Below, piece after piece: positions 16,887 to 25,189 of a DNA stretch of 64,000 bases (position 1 is its first letter; each line of letters begins with the position of its first letter). This DNA comes from Brevibacterium sp. W7.2 (GTDB taxonomy: Bacteria; Actinomycetota; Actinomycetes; Actinomycetales; Brevibacteriaceae): NCBI RefSeq assembly GCF_018137945.1, contig NZ_CP073089.1:1054001-1118000 (forward strand). The letters run 5' to 3'. A program made the position numbers and the translations under genes. Below the pieces are notes generated by a model, which was not told where the DNA came from, did no database searches, and saw only the letters and a program-made list of their open reading frames with translations.

Positions 16887-17329
16887 AGTCCCAACCCCCG
16901 CCCCTGACCTCTGCTGGACCCGGCGGGGTGCGGGTCGAACCACGACCCTGCCGGCTGCGCGACCCGCGCCTGCCTCCCCGCGCGCAGGGAACGCCGCGTC
17001 GTGTGCTTCGGAACGGTGGTGGGGTGTTCGATGGCGGTGACGGCACCGGTCAGGCGGGTCGTGGTCTCCTCCAGTGCGGTGCCGGCCTGATGGAGCTCGT
17101 CACCGATCTGCAGCCCGGTATCCCGTGCGAGGGCCGGGGCGCCGGGGAGGGTGTGGGCGACGGCGATCCGGTCGATCGCCTCCCGCATCGCCGTGGCCGC
17201 ATCGCGCAGGTCGCCCAGCAGTGTGGCGGTGCCGGGACCCGTGGCCTGCAGTTCACTGTCCGCGGCGAGGTGGCGCAGGTTGCGGGCGGCCTCGGTGGCG
17301 AACGCGGCGGGATAGTAGACGGCGGACAT
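16883..17329 (-). CDS. Helical transfer-operon protein, hypothetical
   Basis: This 148-residue protein is mostly helical (Ala/Leu/Glu/Arg-rich residues 8-100), with a disordered basic C-terminus ending in GSWFDPHPAG then RGLGL. The same tail pattern (GSWFEHPGV then RGLGL) ends the product of the next gene upstream, and the N-terminal helices are also similar, so the two appear paralogous. Its TGA overlaps the start of the VirB4-like gene. No known family is recognised. A GTGCACCTG-type motif lies 38 bases before the start. Confidence 0.65.
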   Translation of the reverse strand: MSAVYYPAAFATEAARNLRHLAADSELQATGPGTATLLGDLRDAATAMREAIDRIAVAHTLPGAPALARDTGLQIGDELHQAGTALEETTTRLTGAVTAIEHPTTVPKHTTRRSLRAGRQARVAQPAGSWFDPHPAGSSRGQGRGLGL

Positions 17330-17366
17330 GATGGCCTCCCAGGCACGAGAACGACGGGGATGTGGT

Positions 17367-17376
17367 GCAGGTGCAC
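17367..17376 (-). repeat. GTGCACCTG motif, copy upstream of the 16883 gene
   Basis: GTGCACCTGC on the minus strand, 38 bases before the start. Confidence 0.45.
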
Positions 17377-17449
17377 CCCACCCGCCCGGTCACGGACATG
17401 CCGGTGCCGCCGACCCCACAGGGCGGCGGCACCACGGGAGGTAGTCGGG

Positions 17450-18370
17450 TCAGAGGCCGAGGCCGCGGTCACGCTTGACCGCCGCGACGCCCGGATGCTC
17501 GAACCAGGACCCCTCGCTCACCGGCCCACGCCCGGCGGCACTGCCCGCTTCTCGTCCGGTGGCGCGTACCCCGCGATCAGAGAGCGCCGCAGCGGCAGCA
17601 CCCGCCGCGCCCATCGCAGTCCCGGCCGAGGCGGCACCGCCGGCACTGCCCATGTCGGGGTCCATGGTCGGTGCGGGGGTGTCGGTGTCGAGGCTGTCCT
17701 CGGGCGCGATCTGGTGGTGGCGGTAGAGGGCGACGTGGCCGAGGTCCGGGTTGTAGGTCAGCGTGTACTCTCCCGTGCGTGCTTCCTTGTCCAGCGCCCC
17801 GATCGGTGGGGTGTCGTAGACGTAGCCGTTGAGCATGGCCGCGTCCGTGGTCTCCTCGCCGTAGTCGAAGCCGGCCAGGTGCTCGATCGCGGCGTCCGGG
17901 CCGTCACAGTCGATCAGCCACAGCACCGCATCGGCTTCACCGCCCTGGAGGAAGACGATGTTCACCCACCGCGACACCGGCCCCTGAACCCTGGTCATCT
18001 CCGTCTCGGCGGGTGCGGGCGGGGCGGGGTGCCAGGCGATGCGACCGGCAGCCTGCGAGGCACGGTTAAGCCCCTCCTCGACACGGTCCAGGGCGGCAGC
18101 GGCCTCGGAGAGCTCCCCGGCGGCCAGGCGGGCATCACGGATACCGGCGGCGGGGTCTCCGGCATCGTCGAAGGCGCGCCCGTCATGGCGGGCGTGGCGG
18201 GTGGCGAGCTGCTGGATCGACTGCTGCATCGAGCGCACCCCGGCCAGCAGGTCCCCAATCACCCCGTAGGCGTCCTCGGGGTGGGTGAAGTCGCGGCTGG
18301 CGTGCGCCAGGCCGCGCAGCGCCTGCGATGCCTCCTCGGCGTCGGCGACGGGATCGTAGAATGTAGGCAC
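17450..18370 (-). CDS. Composite transfer-operon protein, hypothetical
   Basis: This 306-residue protein has three parts. Residues 1-115 form a helical segment resembling the product of 16883-17329. The central 100 residues, starting TRVQGPVSRWVNIVFLQGG, look like a separate alpha/beta domain (WLIDCDGPDAAIEHLAGFDY). An Ala/Gly-rich linker then leads to the same GSWFEHPG and RGLGL tail as its neighbour. It therefore looks like a paralogue that gained an inserted domain. The GTG start at 18370 has GGGAGG just upstream; an ATG at 18409 is possible. Confidence 0.65.
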   Translation of the reverse strand: MPTFYDPVADAEEASQALRGLAHASRDFTHPEDAYGVIGDLLAGVRSMQQSIQQLATRHARHDGRAFDDAGDPAAGIRDARLAAGELSEAAAALDRVEEGLNRASQAAGRIAWHPAPPAPAETEMTRVQGPVSRWVNIVFLQGGEADAVLWLIDCDGPDAAIEHLAGFDYGEETTDAAMLNGYVYDTPPIGALDKEARTGEYTLTYNPDLGHVALYRHHQIAPEDSLDTDTPAPTMDPDMGSAGGAASAGTAMGAAGAAAAALSDRGVRATGREAGSAAGRGPVSEGSWFEHPGVAAVKRDRGLGL

Positions 18371-18437
18371 GGTTCCTCCCCTTGACTGTGGTGATCGAGA
18401 GGTACGCATTCAGAGCACGAACCAGCCGGAGGAGCAC

Positions 18438-19136
18438 ATGAGCGGTGAGGATAGGGCCAGCGATCAGCTCGCAGCGAGGCACACTCAGACCCTGCGACTG
18501 TTCAAACGCCGAGCGGAAGAGCTCTTCTCGTGCGAGCTCGCACGTCGTGACGATGCGATGAACCTGGGGCAACAGCTGCACATGAACTTCGTTGTCGATC
18601 AAGCCACAGGCCAGTCGTCTCTGGCAGGCATTCGCCAGGTCATTCCTCCCAAAGAGCAGGTGGCTTACGCACTCACACTGATCCGTCCACTCACGCTCAC
18701 GAAGAAGGGCGACCGGCTCGCATGGGTAACGGTTCTTGCCGCGTTGGAGTACTTTCGGCCGGCGGACGCCACCAATGTCTCTGAGCATTTGACACAGTTG
18801 CGTGAGAACTGGGCGCAGTACCCGCCTCGCCGAATGCGGATTATGCAGGCCCCGATCGACCCAGAAGCAGCCGGGGTTCGTGTCAATGCCTGGGACAACG
18901 AGATCGCACGTATGTTCCTCTACGGTGACCTCGTCCATGGCGATGACAACGCCGAATTGCTGGACGCGCTCGGAGATGATCAGGTTGTCTTCTCCGCCGG
19001 TGCGATGGCGTCGGACGGCTTCATGTTGGTGAACAACACGTATCAGGTCATGCACTGGCTCCGACCAGATATCGCCCCAAACGACGCGCACTTCTCCCAA
19101 CTCCTAGCACAGGAGAAGCCCCCGAAGGACAACTGA
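18438..19136 (+). CDS. Plus-strand orphan gene within the transfer block, hypothetical
   Basis: This 232-residue soluble protein has no recognised family. GGAGGAG lies just before the ATG. The sequence is mixed alpha/beta: a helical N-terminus with LFKRRAEELFSCELARRDD, and a central Tyr/Trp-rich part (ENWAQYPPRRMRIMQAP, VNAWDNEIARMFLYGDL). GC content looks lower than in the flanking transfer genes. It is transcribed against its neighbours and fills the gap almost exactly (27 bases from one gene, 6 from the other), which suggests a later-acquired cargo gene. Confidence 0.7.
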   Translation: MSGEDRASDQLAARHTQTLRLFKRRAEELFSCELARRDDAMNLGQQLHMNFVVDQATGQSSLAGIRQVIPPKEQVAYALTLIRPLTLTKKGDRLAWVTVLAALEYFRPADATNVSEHLTQLRENWAQYPPRRMRIMQAPIDPEAAGVRVNAWDNEIARMFLYGDLVHGDDNAELLDALGDDQVVFSAGAMASDGFMLVNNTYQVMHWLRPDIAPNDAHFSQLLAQEKPPKDN

Positions 19137-19142
19137 GCCGGC

Positions 19143-20624
19143 TCATACGGGCCGGGTCAGGGGCAAGGCCGCGGCTGTGAACGCGGCGGCCTGCTGGCCG
19201 ACGAGGCGGCGGGTTTCGCAGGAGGCCTGGATGGCGGCCTGCTCGACCGCGGCGACCGCGGCGTCCAGTTCCTCGATGGTGGGCGCCGAGACGGCGACCA
19301 GACCGGTCACGCGCAGCACGCCGTGCCCGGCGGTGAGGTCAGCTTCCTGCTGGAGCACGTCGGTGTATTCGGCGGTCTGGGCGGCGTCCTCGATCTGTCC
19401 GATCCGGCGGCGCTGCGCGGCATCGGAGATGTGCTCGACCTTCTTCTTGCGGATGTCACGGGCAGCCTGATCGGTGCGCAGCGGGGTGTAGAGCAGCGAC
19501 AGGGATCGCCCGATCCCTGAGGAGAGCACCAGCGGGGCGAGGAACCCCGGATACACCATCGAGCGGGGCCACTCGCTGATCCAGAGCACGACGTGGTAGC
19601 CGGTATCGGTGCGCAGCCTCGTCCAGGTCTCGGTCACCGCGACCGGGCCGGCGGTGGCCAGCGACTGGCCGATCTCCCCGTGCCGCTCCAGGGTCGCGGC
19701 GACGGCCGGGTCGTAGGCGCTGCGCAGGATCACGGCGATCTGCCCCGGGCTCAGCCACCCGGCAGGGGTCAGGTCCGCCGAGCGCAGCGCCGCGGTCAGT
19801 GTGCTCATCTCCTGGCGCAGCACCGCGGCCGCGCCCCGCAGCCCGCCGCCGGCGGTCCGGATCTGCCGGGCCGCCGTCTTCATATCCAGGCTGAGGCTGA
19901 TCGTGGTGGCGTGACGCTCCCCGGCGGGCCCGGCGCGCTCGATCAGCTCGGCATACGTCCTCGATGCGAAGGAGTCGTCCTGGCTGCCGTGGGCGGCCCA
20001 CCATTCGGCCAGGCCCGTGCCCGAGTCCGGCAGGGTGCGCTCCAGCACCTGCACGGTCGCGATCCGCCCGGACCGGCAGACGCTGGCCAGCACCCGCCCC
20101 CAGGAGGAGACCCGGCGGGCCTGCTCGCCGGGATCGAGGAGCACGAACGCGGGATGGCGGATCTCGCACACCACCGTCAGCGTCGCCTGGTGAGGGTCGT
20201 GGATCATGCCCGCCCCGCTCTGCGGGTCGACGTGCTCGCGCAGCCGCGCCATGTCACCGGGCAGCGCGAGCGTGCCCGCCGGCCTCGGAGCGACGATGCG
20301 GCGCCGGTAGGCCAACTGTCCGCCGGTGGTCCGCCACAGCCACCAGGCGGCCACGGGCACCCATTCCACGACCGGGCGCCCGGCGACGGGCATCCAGGTC
20401 AGCACGATCGAGGACACCCAGATCGGGGCGGTGTAGGCGATGAGCATCCCGCCGGCGTAGAACGCGCCCACCAGGGACAGCACTCCGACGGCGAGGGTCG
20501 CCAGCTGGGTCGCGGACAATCCCAGCAAGATGCCGCGGCGAGTCAATCTGCTGAATTTCACCGGCACCAGGTCGGTGCCCGTACGCGCTTCTTCGGCGCT
20601 GTGCTTGTTGCTCACGAGGATCAC
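19143..20624 (-). CDS. SCO6880-family conjugation protein
   Basis: This 493-residue protein has N-terminal VPVKFSRLTRRGILLGLS followed by two membrane helices (about 38-80, PrgI-like), then a soluble domain without an intact P-loop. The FSRLxRRG opening is typical of the SCO6880 family in actinobacterial transfer operons. Its fold is related to the N-terminal part of VirB4, so with the separate VirB4-like ATPase it may form one functional unit at the membrane. Its ATG overlaps the TGA of the TrbL-like gene (20621-20624). Confidence 0.85.
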   Translation of the reverse strand: MILVSNKHSAEEARTGTDLVPVKFSRLTRRGILLGLSATQLATLAVGVLSLVGAFYAGGMLIAYTAPIWVSSIVLTWMPVAGRPVVEWVPVAAWWLWRTTGGQLAYRRRIVAPRPAGTLALPGDMARLREHVDPQSGAGMIHDPHQATLTVVCEIRHPAFVLLDPGEQARRVSSWGRVLASVCRSGRIATVQVLERTLPDSGTGLAEWWAAHGSQDDSFASRTYAELIERAGPAGERHATTISLSLDMKTAARQIRTAGGGLRGAAAVLRQEMSTLTAALRSADLTPAGWLSPGQIAVILRSAYDPAVAATLERHGEIGQSLATAGPVAVTETWTRLRTDTGYHVVLWISEWPRSMVYPGFLAPLVLSSGIGRSLSLLYTPLRTDQAARDIRKKKVEHISDAAQRRRIGQIEDAAQTAEYTDVLQQEADLTAGHGVLRVTGLVAVSAPTIEELDAAVAAVEQAAIQASCETRRLVGQQAAAFTAAALPLTRPV

Positions 20625-22057
20625 TCCTTCCCACCGGTCGGCGGCTTACTGGGCCCGTCGTCGGGCTTCGGGCCGGTCGGCAGGTTCGGCTGCGGGGTGC
20701 TGCGCGGCGGTGCCTGCGCGCCCGGCCCACTCCCACCGCTCTCACCGTTCCCGCTGGTGTTGGTGTTGCCGGTGTTCTGGTTGGCGCCGTCGGTGGCGGC
20801 CTCGGCCTGGGCGCCGATCTGCTTGCCGGCCTCGGGGCCGGCCGTCGCGGCCTTCTTCGCGACCTCCGCGCCGATGACCACCGCCGCGACCGGTCCCGCG
20901 GCAGCTCCCGCACCGGCCGCCGAACCGCCGGCGCCCGCACCGCCCGCACCTGCTCCGGCATCTGCTCCGCCGCCTGGTGGTGGCGGCGTGCCCCCACCGC
21001 CGCCGCCACCGCCGGGTGGGTTTCCGCCTCCGGGTGGGGGCGGTTCGTCACCCCCGCCCCCACCTCCTCCGCCGCCGTTGCCGTTGGTGTCGAGGATCTT
21101 CTTCGGGCCTTCGCCTTGCGGTGTGCCGGGCACCGGGACGGGTCGGTTCATGGCGTTCTTGGCTTCTTGTTCCGATCCCATGGTGTTGTAGAGGTCGAAG
21201 CCGAGGAACGCGATGACCCGGTAGACCATGTAGGGGGCGAAGGCGGCGATCGCGAGCATGACGATGCCGGTGATTGGCTCGGTGATCGCCGTCAGGTCCG
21301 CCTCGATGGGGGTTGCCATCTGGGTGATCGCGATGAGGAACACCACCACGAGCACCAGCTTGGAGATGATGAGGGCGAGTACGAACGCCGCCCACTTCCC
21401 GATCCACCCGCGGGTGGCATCCCACGCCGCACCAGCGAACGCGAGCGGGGCGAGCACGATCGCGATCAGCAGCAGAGCCTTGCGGATCAGCAGCGAGAAC
21501 CACACGATCGCGACCGCGGCGACCATGAGCCCGCCGAGGAAGATCGTCACGATCGCCCCGACACCGGGGGCGGAGATGTTGATGGCGGTCAGTCCGGCGG
21601 CCAGCAGGATGATCTTGTCGCCCATCGTGGCCGTGGTCTCGCCGGCGGCTTGGATGATCCCGATGGTCAACTGGTCGGTGATCTCCAGCGCGAGCGCGGC
21701 CAGGGTGATGACCACGAAGGAGCCGAGCACGGCCTTGCCGGCCCCGAGGGCGGCGCGGGACAGCGCGGTGGGGTCGCGGCGGATCAGGCCGAGGATGAGC
21801 TGGAAGCAGAAGAAGATCAGCACGATGAACACGCCGATCCCGAACAGCAGGTTGTACACCGACACGTACCCCTCTTGGGTGACGTCGACCAGCGTGGTCG
21901 TGTCAAACACTGTCCACATGGCCTCGATCAGCCAGCCCGCCGCCCCGCCGACGGCCTGCGCGAACCAGTCGAACGGGGCGGCGATCAGCGACGCGGCCGC
22001 TTCACCGGCGGAGTCGCAGACCGTGGAGATGACGGGAACATCGCACAGCGCCATCAC
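20621..22057 (-). CDS. TrbL/VirB6-like conjugation channel protein
   Basis: This 478-residue protein has six to eight membrane helices in residues 30-310 and a long low-complexity cytoplasmic or extracellular tail rich in Gly, Pro and Ala (residues 330-478, with runs of Gly and Pro). This is the layout of TrbL/VirB6 polytopic channel components of type IV secretion in Gram-positive hosts. Helices contain the SLLIRKALLLIAIVLAPLAF motif region typical of the family. The tail's repeats explain the G/C-rich simple sequence at 20990-21090. A second in-frame ATG at 22054 may be used. Confidence 0.88.
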   Translation of the reverse strand: MMALCDVPVISTVCDSAGEAAASLIAAPFDWFAQAVGGAAGWLIEAMWTVFDTTTLVDVTQEGYVSVYNLLFGIGVFIVLIFFCFQLILGLIRRDPTALSRAALGAGKAVLGSFVVITLAALALEITDQLTIGIIQAAGETTATMGDKIILLAAGLTAINISAPGVGAIVTIFLGGLMVAAVAIVWFSLLIRKALLLIAIVLAPLAFAGAAWDATRGWIGKWAAFVLALIISKLVLVVVFLIAITQMATPIEADLTAITEPITGIVMLAIAAFAPYMVYRVIAFLGFDLYNTMGSEQEAKNAMNRPVPVPGTPQGEGPKKILDTNGNGGGGGGGGGDEPPPPGGGNPPGGGGGGGGTPPPPGGGADAGAGAGGAGAGGSAAGAGAAAGPVAAVVIGAEVAKKAATAGPEAGKQIGAQAEAATDGANQNTGNTNTSGNGESGGSGPGAQAPPRSTPQPNLPTGPKPDDGPSKPPTGGKE

Positions 22058-22084
22058 AGACCTCCCTCACACAGATAGGCGGGT

Positions 22085-22411
22085 TCAGACGGCCTGGCCG
22101 ACGCCCCAGAAGAAATTGATCAGCGTGACCGCGGCACCGCAGATCACCGCCGCACCGCAGGAGATCAAGACGCCGATCTTGCCGCGGCCGGCCAGGTGGG
22201 GGTTGCTGGAGTTGGAGCCGAAGCCCCACACGATCGCCGAGACGATCAGCGCGAGGACGGACAGGATGAGGCCGACGGTCATGACGGCACCGACGATGGT
22301 GCGCAGCTGGTCGATGCCGGGCAGCCCCGAGTCGTTGGGGTCGATGTCGATCTGCATCGGGAGCATCGCCAAGCGGGCGAGGGTCCAGGTGGCGAGGGTC
22401 GTGATGGTCAT
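22085..22411 (-). CDS. DUF6112-like membrane protein (pilin-like position)
   Basis: This 108-residue protein has two membrane helices (about 42-62 and 78-100) separated by the loop SNSSNPHLAGRGKIG. It has the same architecture as the product of 22541-22807, from which it is separated by 129 bases. The family is small, two-helix and encoded next to TrbL, as VirB2/TrbC pilins are, but no signal-processing motif proves a pilin role. The start at 22411 follows AGGAGCG. A GTGCACCTG-type motif lies 45 bases upstream. Confidence 0.75.
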   Translation of the reverse strand: MTITTLATWTLARLAMLPMQIDIDPNDSGLPGIDQLRTIVGAVMTVGLILSVLALIVSAIVWGFGSNSSNPHLAGRGKIGVLISCGAAVICGAAVTLINFFWGVGQAV

Positions 22412-22455
22412 GGCAGGGCGCTCCTTCGACAGATGAGACAGAGGTGTTCTCTCGA

Positions 22456-22465
22456 CCAGGTGCAC
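22456..22465 (-). repeat. GTGCACCTGG motif, copy upstream of the first DUF6112 gene
   Basis: GTGCACCTGG on the minus strand, 45 bases before the start at 22411. Confidence 0.5.
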
Positions 22466-22540
22466 CCGACCCCGCCAGACACGCAGCAGCGCCCGCCCCC
22501 ACAAGACCGGGGGCGGGCGCAGCAGCTTCAGCGCAGGGGT

Positions 22541-22807
22541 TCAGAGTTGTTGGCCGATGCCGATCAACCAGTTCATCCACGTGACCCCGGCGCCGGCGAG
22601 GATCGCCGCCCCGAGGGCGACGAGCACGCCGGTGCGGGCCTTGCCGGCGGCGGCGTAGTTCCCGGACGCAGACGCGATCGCCCAGACGATGCCGGAAATA
22701 ATGAGCATCAGCACCGCGATGATGAGCACGAACGTCAACAGGGCGCCGATGACCTCTTCCAGGTCGCCGATGCCGCCCAGGCCCTCGAAATCGGGGAACA
22801 CGTCCAT
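22541..22807 (-). CDS. DUF6112-like membrane protein, second copy
   Basis: This 88-residue protein has N-terminal MDVFPDFEGLGGIGDLEEVI and two membrane helices (about 22-43 and 57-83) joined by a loop with GNYAAAGKARTG. It is paralogous to the product of 22085-22411. Its ATG overlaps the TGA of the M23 peptidase gene (TGATG). It is probably a small structural subunit of the conjugation machine; no enzymatic motif is present. Confidence 0.78.
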   Translation of the reverse strand: MDVFPDFEGLGGIGDLEEVIGALLTFVLIIAVLMLIISGIVWAIASASGNYAAAGKARTGVLVALGAAILAGAGVTWMNWLIGIGQQL

Positions 22808-24453
22808 CAGGCCCCACCACCCGAATCGGCGAGGGTGACGTGGAGGTGGTCTTGATGCCTCGTGGTGATATCGGTGCCGCGCGTGTAGTCGCGCCAGCCC
22901 TCGTCGTCACGGGCGAGGGACCAGATCTTGTCCTGCCAGATGAGGTAGTCGACTCCGAGGGTCTCGGCGTGGTCTTTCATCCAGTTCGTGACTTCCCAGC
23001 CCGCCTCGATCTGCGCGGGCGTGGGCATCTGCCCGATGGCGTTGCCGAACGCGATATCGCAGGCCCGACCCAGCGGGTGCTCCGAGACCGTGCCCGGCCG
23101 TGGCGAGTAGCACGACCAGGTCGTCTCGGGGAACGCCGCGATCGTCTGCTGATACAGGTGCAGGGTGCGGCGGGTGATCTGCCCGTTACTGGTCGGGTCG
23201 TCGACCAGCTCATCCGGGTCACCGGCCGGGGCAGGGTCAGGCTCCCCACCAGGCCCATTGCTGTCGGGGTCGCAGTCGCCGGCCGGTGGGCCGGTCTCGG
23301 CCTCGGGCAGGTCCGCGGCGTCGTGGGCGTTCAGCCAGGCGGCGGGGTCGGTGTGCTCACCGCCGGTGCCCCCGACATAGACCTCAAGGTGCAGGTGCGG
23401 GCCGGTGGACTGGCCCGAGGAGCCGACGTCGGCGATGTGCTGCCCGGCCCGCACCCTATCGCCGGCCTCGACGTGGATGCCGTCGGCCCAGGAATGGATG
23501 TACCCGGTGGCGACCTGCTCGCCGCCGACCTGATGTTCGATGACGACCTTCCCGCCCCACGCATCGGTGTACTCGGCGACGGTGACCGTGCCGTCGGCGG
23601 CGGCGAGGATGGGCGTGCCGTCCGGGGCGGCGAAGTCGCTGCCGGTGTGGAAGGACTGCTCCCCGGTGATCGGGTGGGTGCGCGGCCCGTACGGGTCGGT
23701 CGCCGTCCACGTGCCCTCGGGCAGAGGGAACACCACCCGCGAAGACTCCGCCGCCCCGGCCACAGCAGGCACCACACCAGGGTCAGTTTCGACGTTCGTG
23801 CCTGTGGTGCCGAGGAGGGTGTCGAGGATCGTGACGGCGACGGGGCTGTAGTTCTCGTACCGGTCGGGGAACGCCGAGACCTCCACGGCTTGGGCGGCCT
23901 CGCCTTTGCCCATGTCTTGCCAGCCGGGGATGTCCAGCAGCCCGCGCGGCGAGGGATGGTTCGGGCCGTCCGGGCCGCCGAAGAACGCTCGCGCCTGATA
24001 CTCGGGGGCCATCAGCTCTGGGACCGACCCCCACCCGGCCTGCGGGCGCATCTGGAACAACCCCAGGCTGTCGTTGTCGCTGCCATCGCCATCGTTCGGG
24101 TAGTCCGCTGACTCCGGGTAGACGCTCGTGTTCGACAGCTGCCGCAGGGTCGACTCGGTCAGTGCGGCCATCAGCGCGATCTGGAGTCCGTCACGGTTCA
24201 CGCCCTCGACGCCGGAGCCGGTCTCGATGATCGTGGCCGCGTGCGTGAGTTGCTTCTTGTTCAGCGTGAACGACTCCCCATCGCGCGTTTCGACGGCGAG
24301 CTCGTCGGGCACCTCGCCGACTTGCAGTCCGCCGCCGGGCACGGTGCAGGCCCAGGTCGCGGCGGGGTTCATCAGCAGCCCGATCCCGACCATCGACAGG
24401 AACGGTGCTACCAGCGCCAGTGCGAGCAGTCCGATAGCGAGCTTCTTGAGCAC
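22807..24453 (-). CDS. Modular peptidoglycan hydrolase of the transfer apparatus
   Basis: This 548-residue protein has an N-terminal signal or anchor helix (LAIGLLALALVAPFLSMVGI). A lysozyme-like/transglycosylase-type region (about 70-190) contains ALMAALTESTLRQ and SLGLFQMRPQAGWGS. An M23 metallopeptidase domain (about 255-365) has HTGSDFAAPDG and GPHLHLEV. A C-terminal domain resembles ARB_07466-type domains (HPLGRACDIAF; HQDHLHVTL). It should open the cell wall locally for the secretion channel. The GTG at 24453 sits six bases after GGAGG; a GTG at 24456 is alternative. Confidence 0.9.
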   Translation of the reverse strand: MLKKLAIGLLALALVAPFLSMVGIGLLMNPAATWACTVPGGGLQVGEVPDELAVETRDGESFTLNKKQLTHAATIIETGSGVEGVNRDGLQIALMAALTESTLRQLSNTSVYPESADYPNDGDGSDNDSLGLFQMRPQAGWGSVPELMAPEYQARAFFGGPDGPNHPSPRGLLDIPGWQDMGKGEAAQAVEVSAFPDRYENYSPVAVTILDTLLGTTGTNVETDPGVVPAVAGAAESSRVVFPLPEGTWTATDPYGPRTHPITGEQSFHTGSDFAAPDGTPILAAADGTVTVAEYTDAWGGKVVIEHQVGGEQVATGYIHSWADGIHVEAGDRVRAGQHIADVGSSGQSTGPHLHLEVYVGGTGGEHTDPAAWLNAHDAADLPEAETGPPAGDCDPDSNGPGGEPDPAPAGDPDELVDDPTSNGQITRRTLHLYQQTIAAFPETTWSCYSPRPGTVSEHPLGRACDIAFGNAIGQMPTPAQIEAGWEVTNWMKDHAETLGVDYLIWQDKIWSLARDDEGWRDYTRGTDITTRHQDHLHVTLADSGGGA

Positions 24454-24485
24454 CACGCCCCTCCTTTCTCCCCAGACCTCTCGGG

Positions 24486-25166
24486 TCAGCGCAGGGGGTT
24501 GTCCAGCTCGGACAGCCGCAGCAGATGACAGGTGTCGTAGGCGGGCTCGCAGACCACGAACACGGTGAACGCCACCTCGTGCGCGGAGTCGACGGGTTCG
24601 TCGTTCAACACCCCGGCACGGTGGCGGACGCCTTCGATCGTGATCGCCGTCGTCCCCTCCACCAGCTGCCCCGGCTGCGCCTGCTCCTGCGCGGTCGCCC
24701 ACGCTCCGGGCACGAACGCATCGGTGATCTCCAGGTGCTGGGTGGTGGCGTACTGGCGCAGCTCGACCCATGCCTCCCGCGTGGGCAGATAGGCGGCGAT
24801 ATCGGAGGCGAGGCCGGCCTGCTCGGTGCCGGTCGGGTCGGCGACCTCCATCAGCACGCTCGTGTAGTCCAGCGGCATCAGCCCCGACCCGGTATCCCAG
24901 GCGAACACCGCCGTCGCGACGTTGCGGGCGAACTCCTCCGGGTCCCCGGACCCGACCACCGCAGCGATCCGCCCCGGCCGTGGCGTGCCGGACTCGACCG
25001 GACTCGACGACGCGCCCGGCTCGGGGTCACGGTCGTGGGGTGGGCTGGTGTCGGGGCCGAGGATCAGGCCGTAGATCCCGATGCCGGCCAGGAGCACGAT
25101 CACCAGGCCGGCGGCGAGCAGGACGATCAGGCGGGTGCGCGGGCGGGAGTCAGCGAAAGTCTTCAT
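24486..25166 (-). CDS. Membrane-anchored VirB8/TcpC-like conjugation protein
   Basis: This 226-residue protein has a short basic cytoplasmic N-terminus (MKTFADSRPRTRL), a single membrane helix (14-38), a Pro/Ser-rich linker and an extracellular domain of about 150 residues (WDTGSGLMPLDYTSVLMEVADPTG region) with the size and topology of NTF2-like VirB8/TcpC proteins. It lies just upstream of the peptidase gene in the same unit. The ATG follows GTGCACCTGGGCGGC, the repeated motif, instead of a standard ribosome-binding site. Confidence 0.72.
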   Translation of the reverse strand: MKTFADSRPRTRLIVLLAAGLVIVLLAGIGIYGLILGPDTSPPHDRDPEPGASSSPVESGTPRPGRIAAVVGSGDPEEFARNVATAVFAWDTGSGLMPLDYTSVLMEVADPTGTEQAGLASDIAAYLPTREAWVELRQYATTQHLEITDAFVPGAWATAQEQAQPGQLVEGTTAITIEGVRHRAGVLNDEPVDSAHEVAFTVFVVCEPAYDTCHLLRLSELDNPLR

Positions 25167-25181
25167 GCCGCCCAGGTGCAC
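25164..25181 (-). repeat. GTGCACCTGGGCGGCATG motif at the start of the VirB8-like gene
   Basis: On the minus strand the motif runs into the ATG at 25166, and no other ribosome-binding site is visible. It differs from the copy at 13480 at one base. Confidence 0.6.
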
Positions 25182-25189
25182 GCACCCGG

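Noticed and set aside
20990..21090. Simple G/C repeat that could be taken for a structured element or repeat array
   Set aside because: It encodes the Gly/Pro-rich tail of the TrbL-like protein in frame; it is low-complexity coding sequence.
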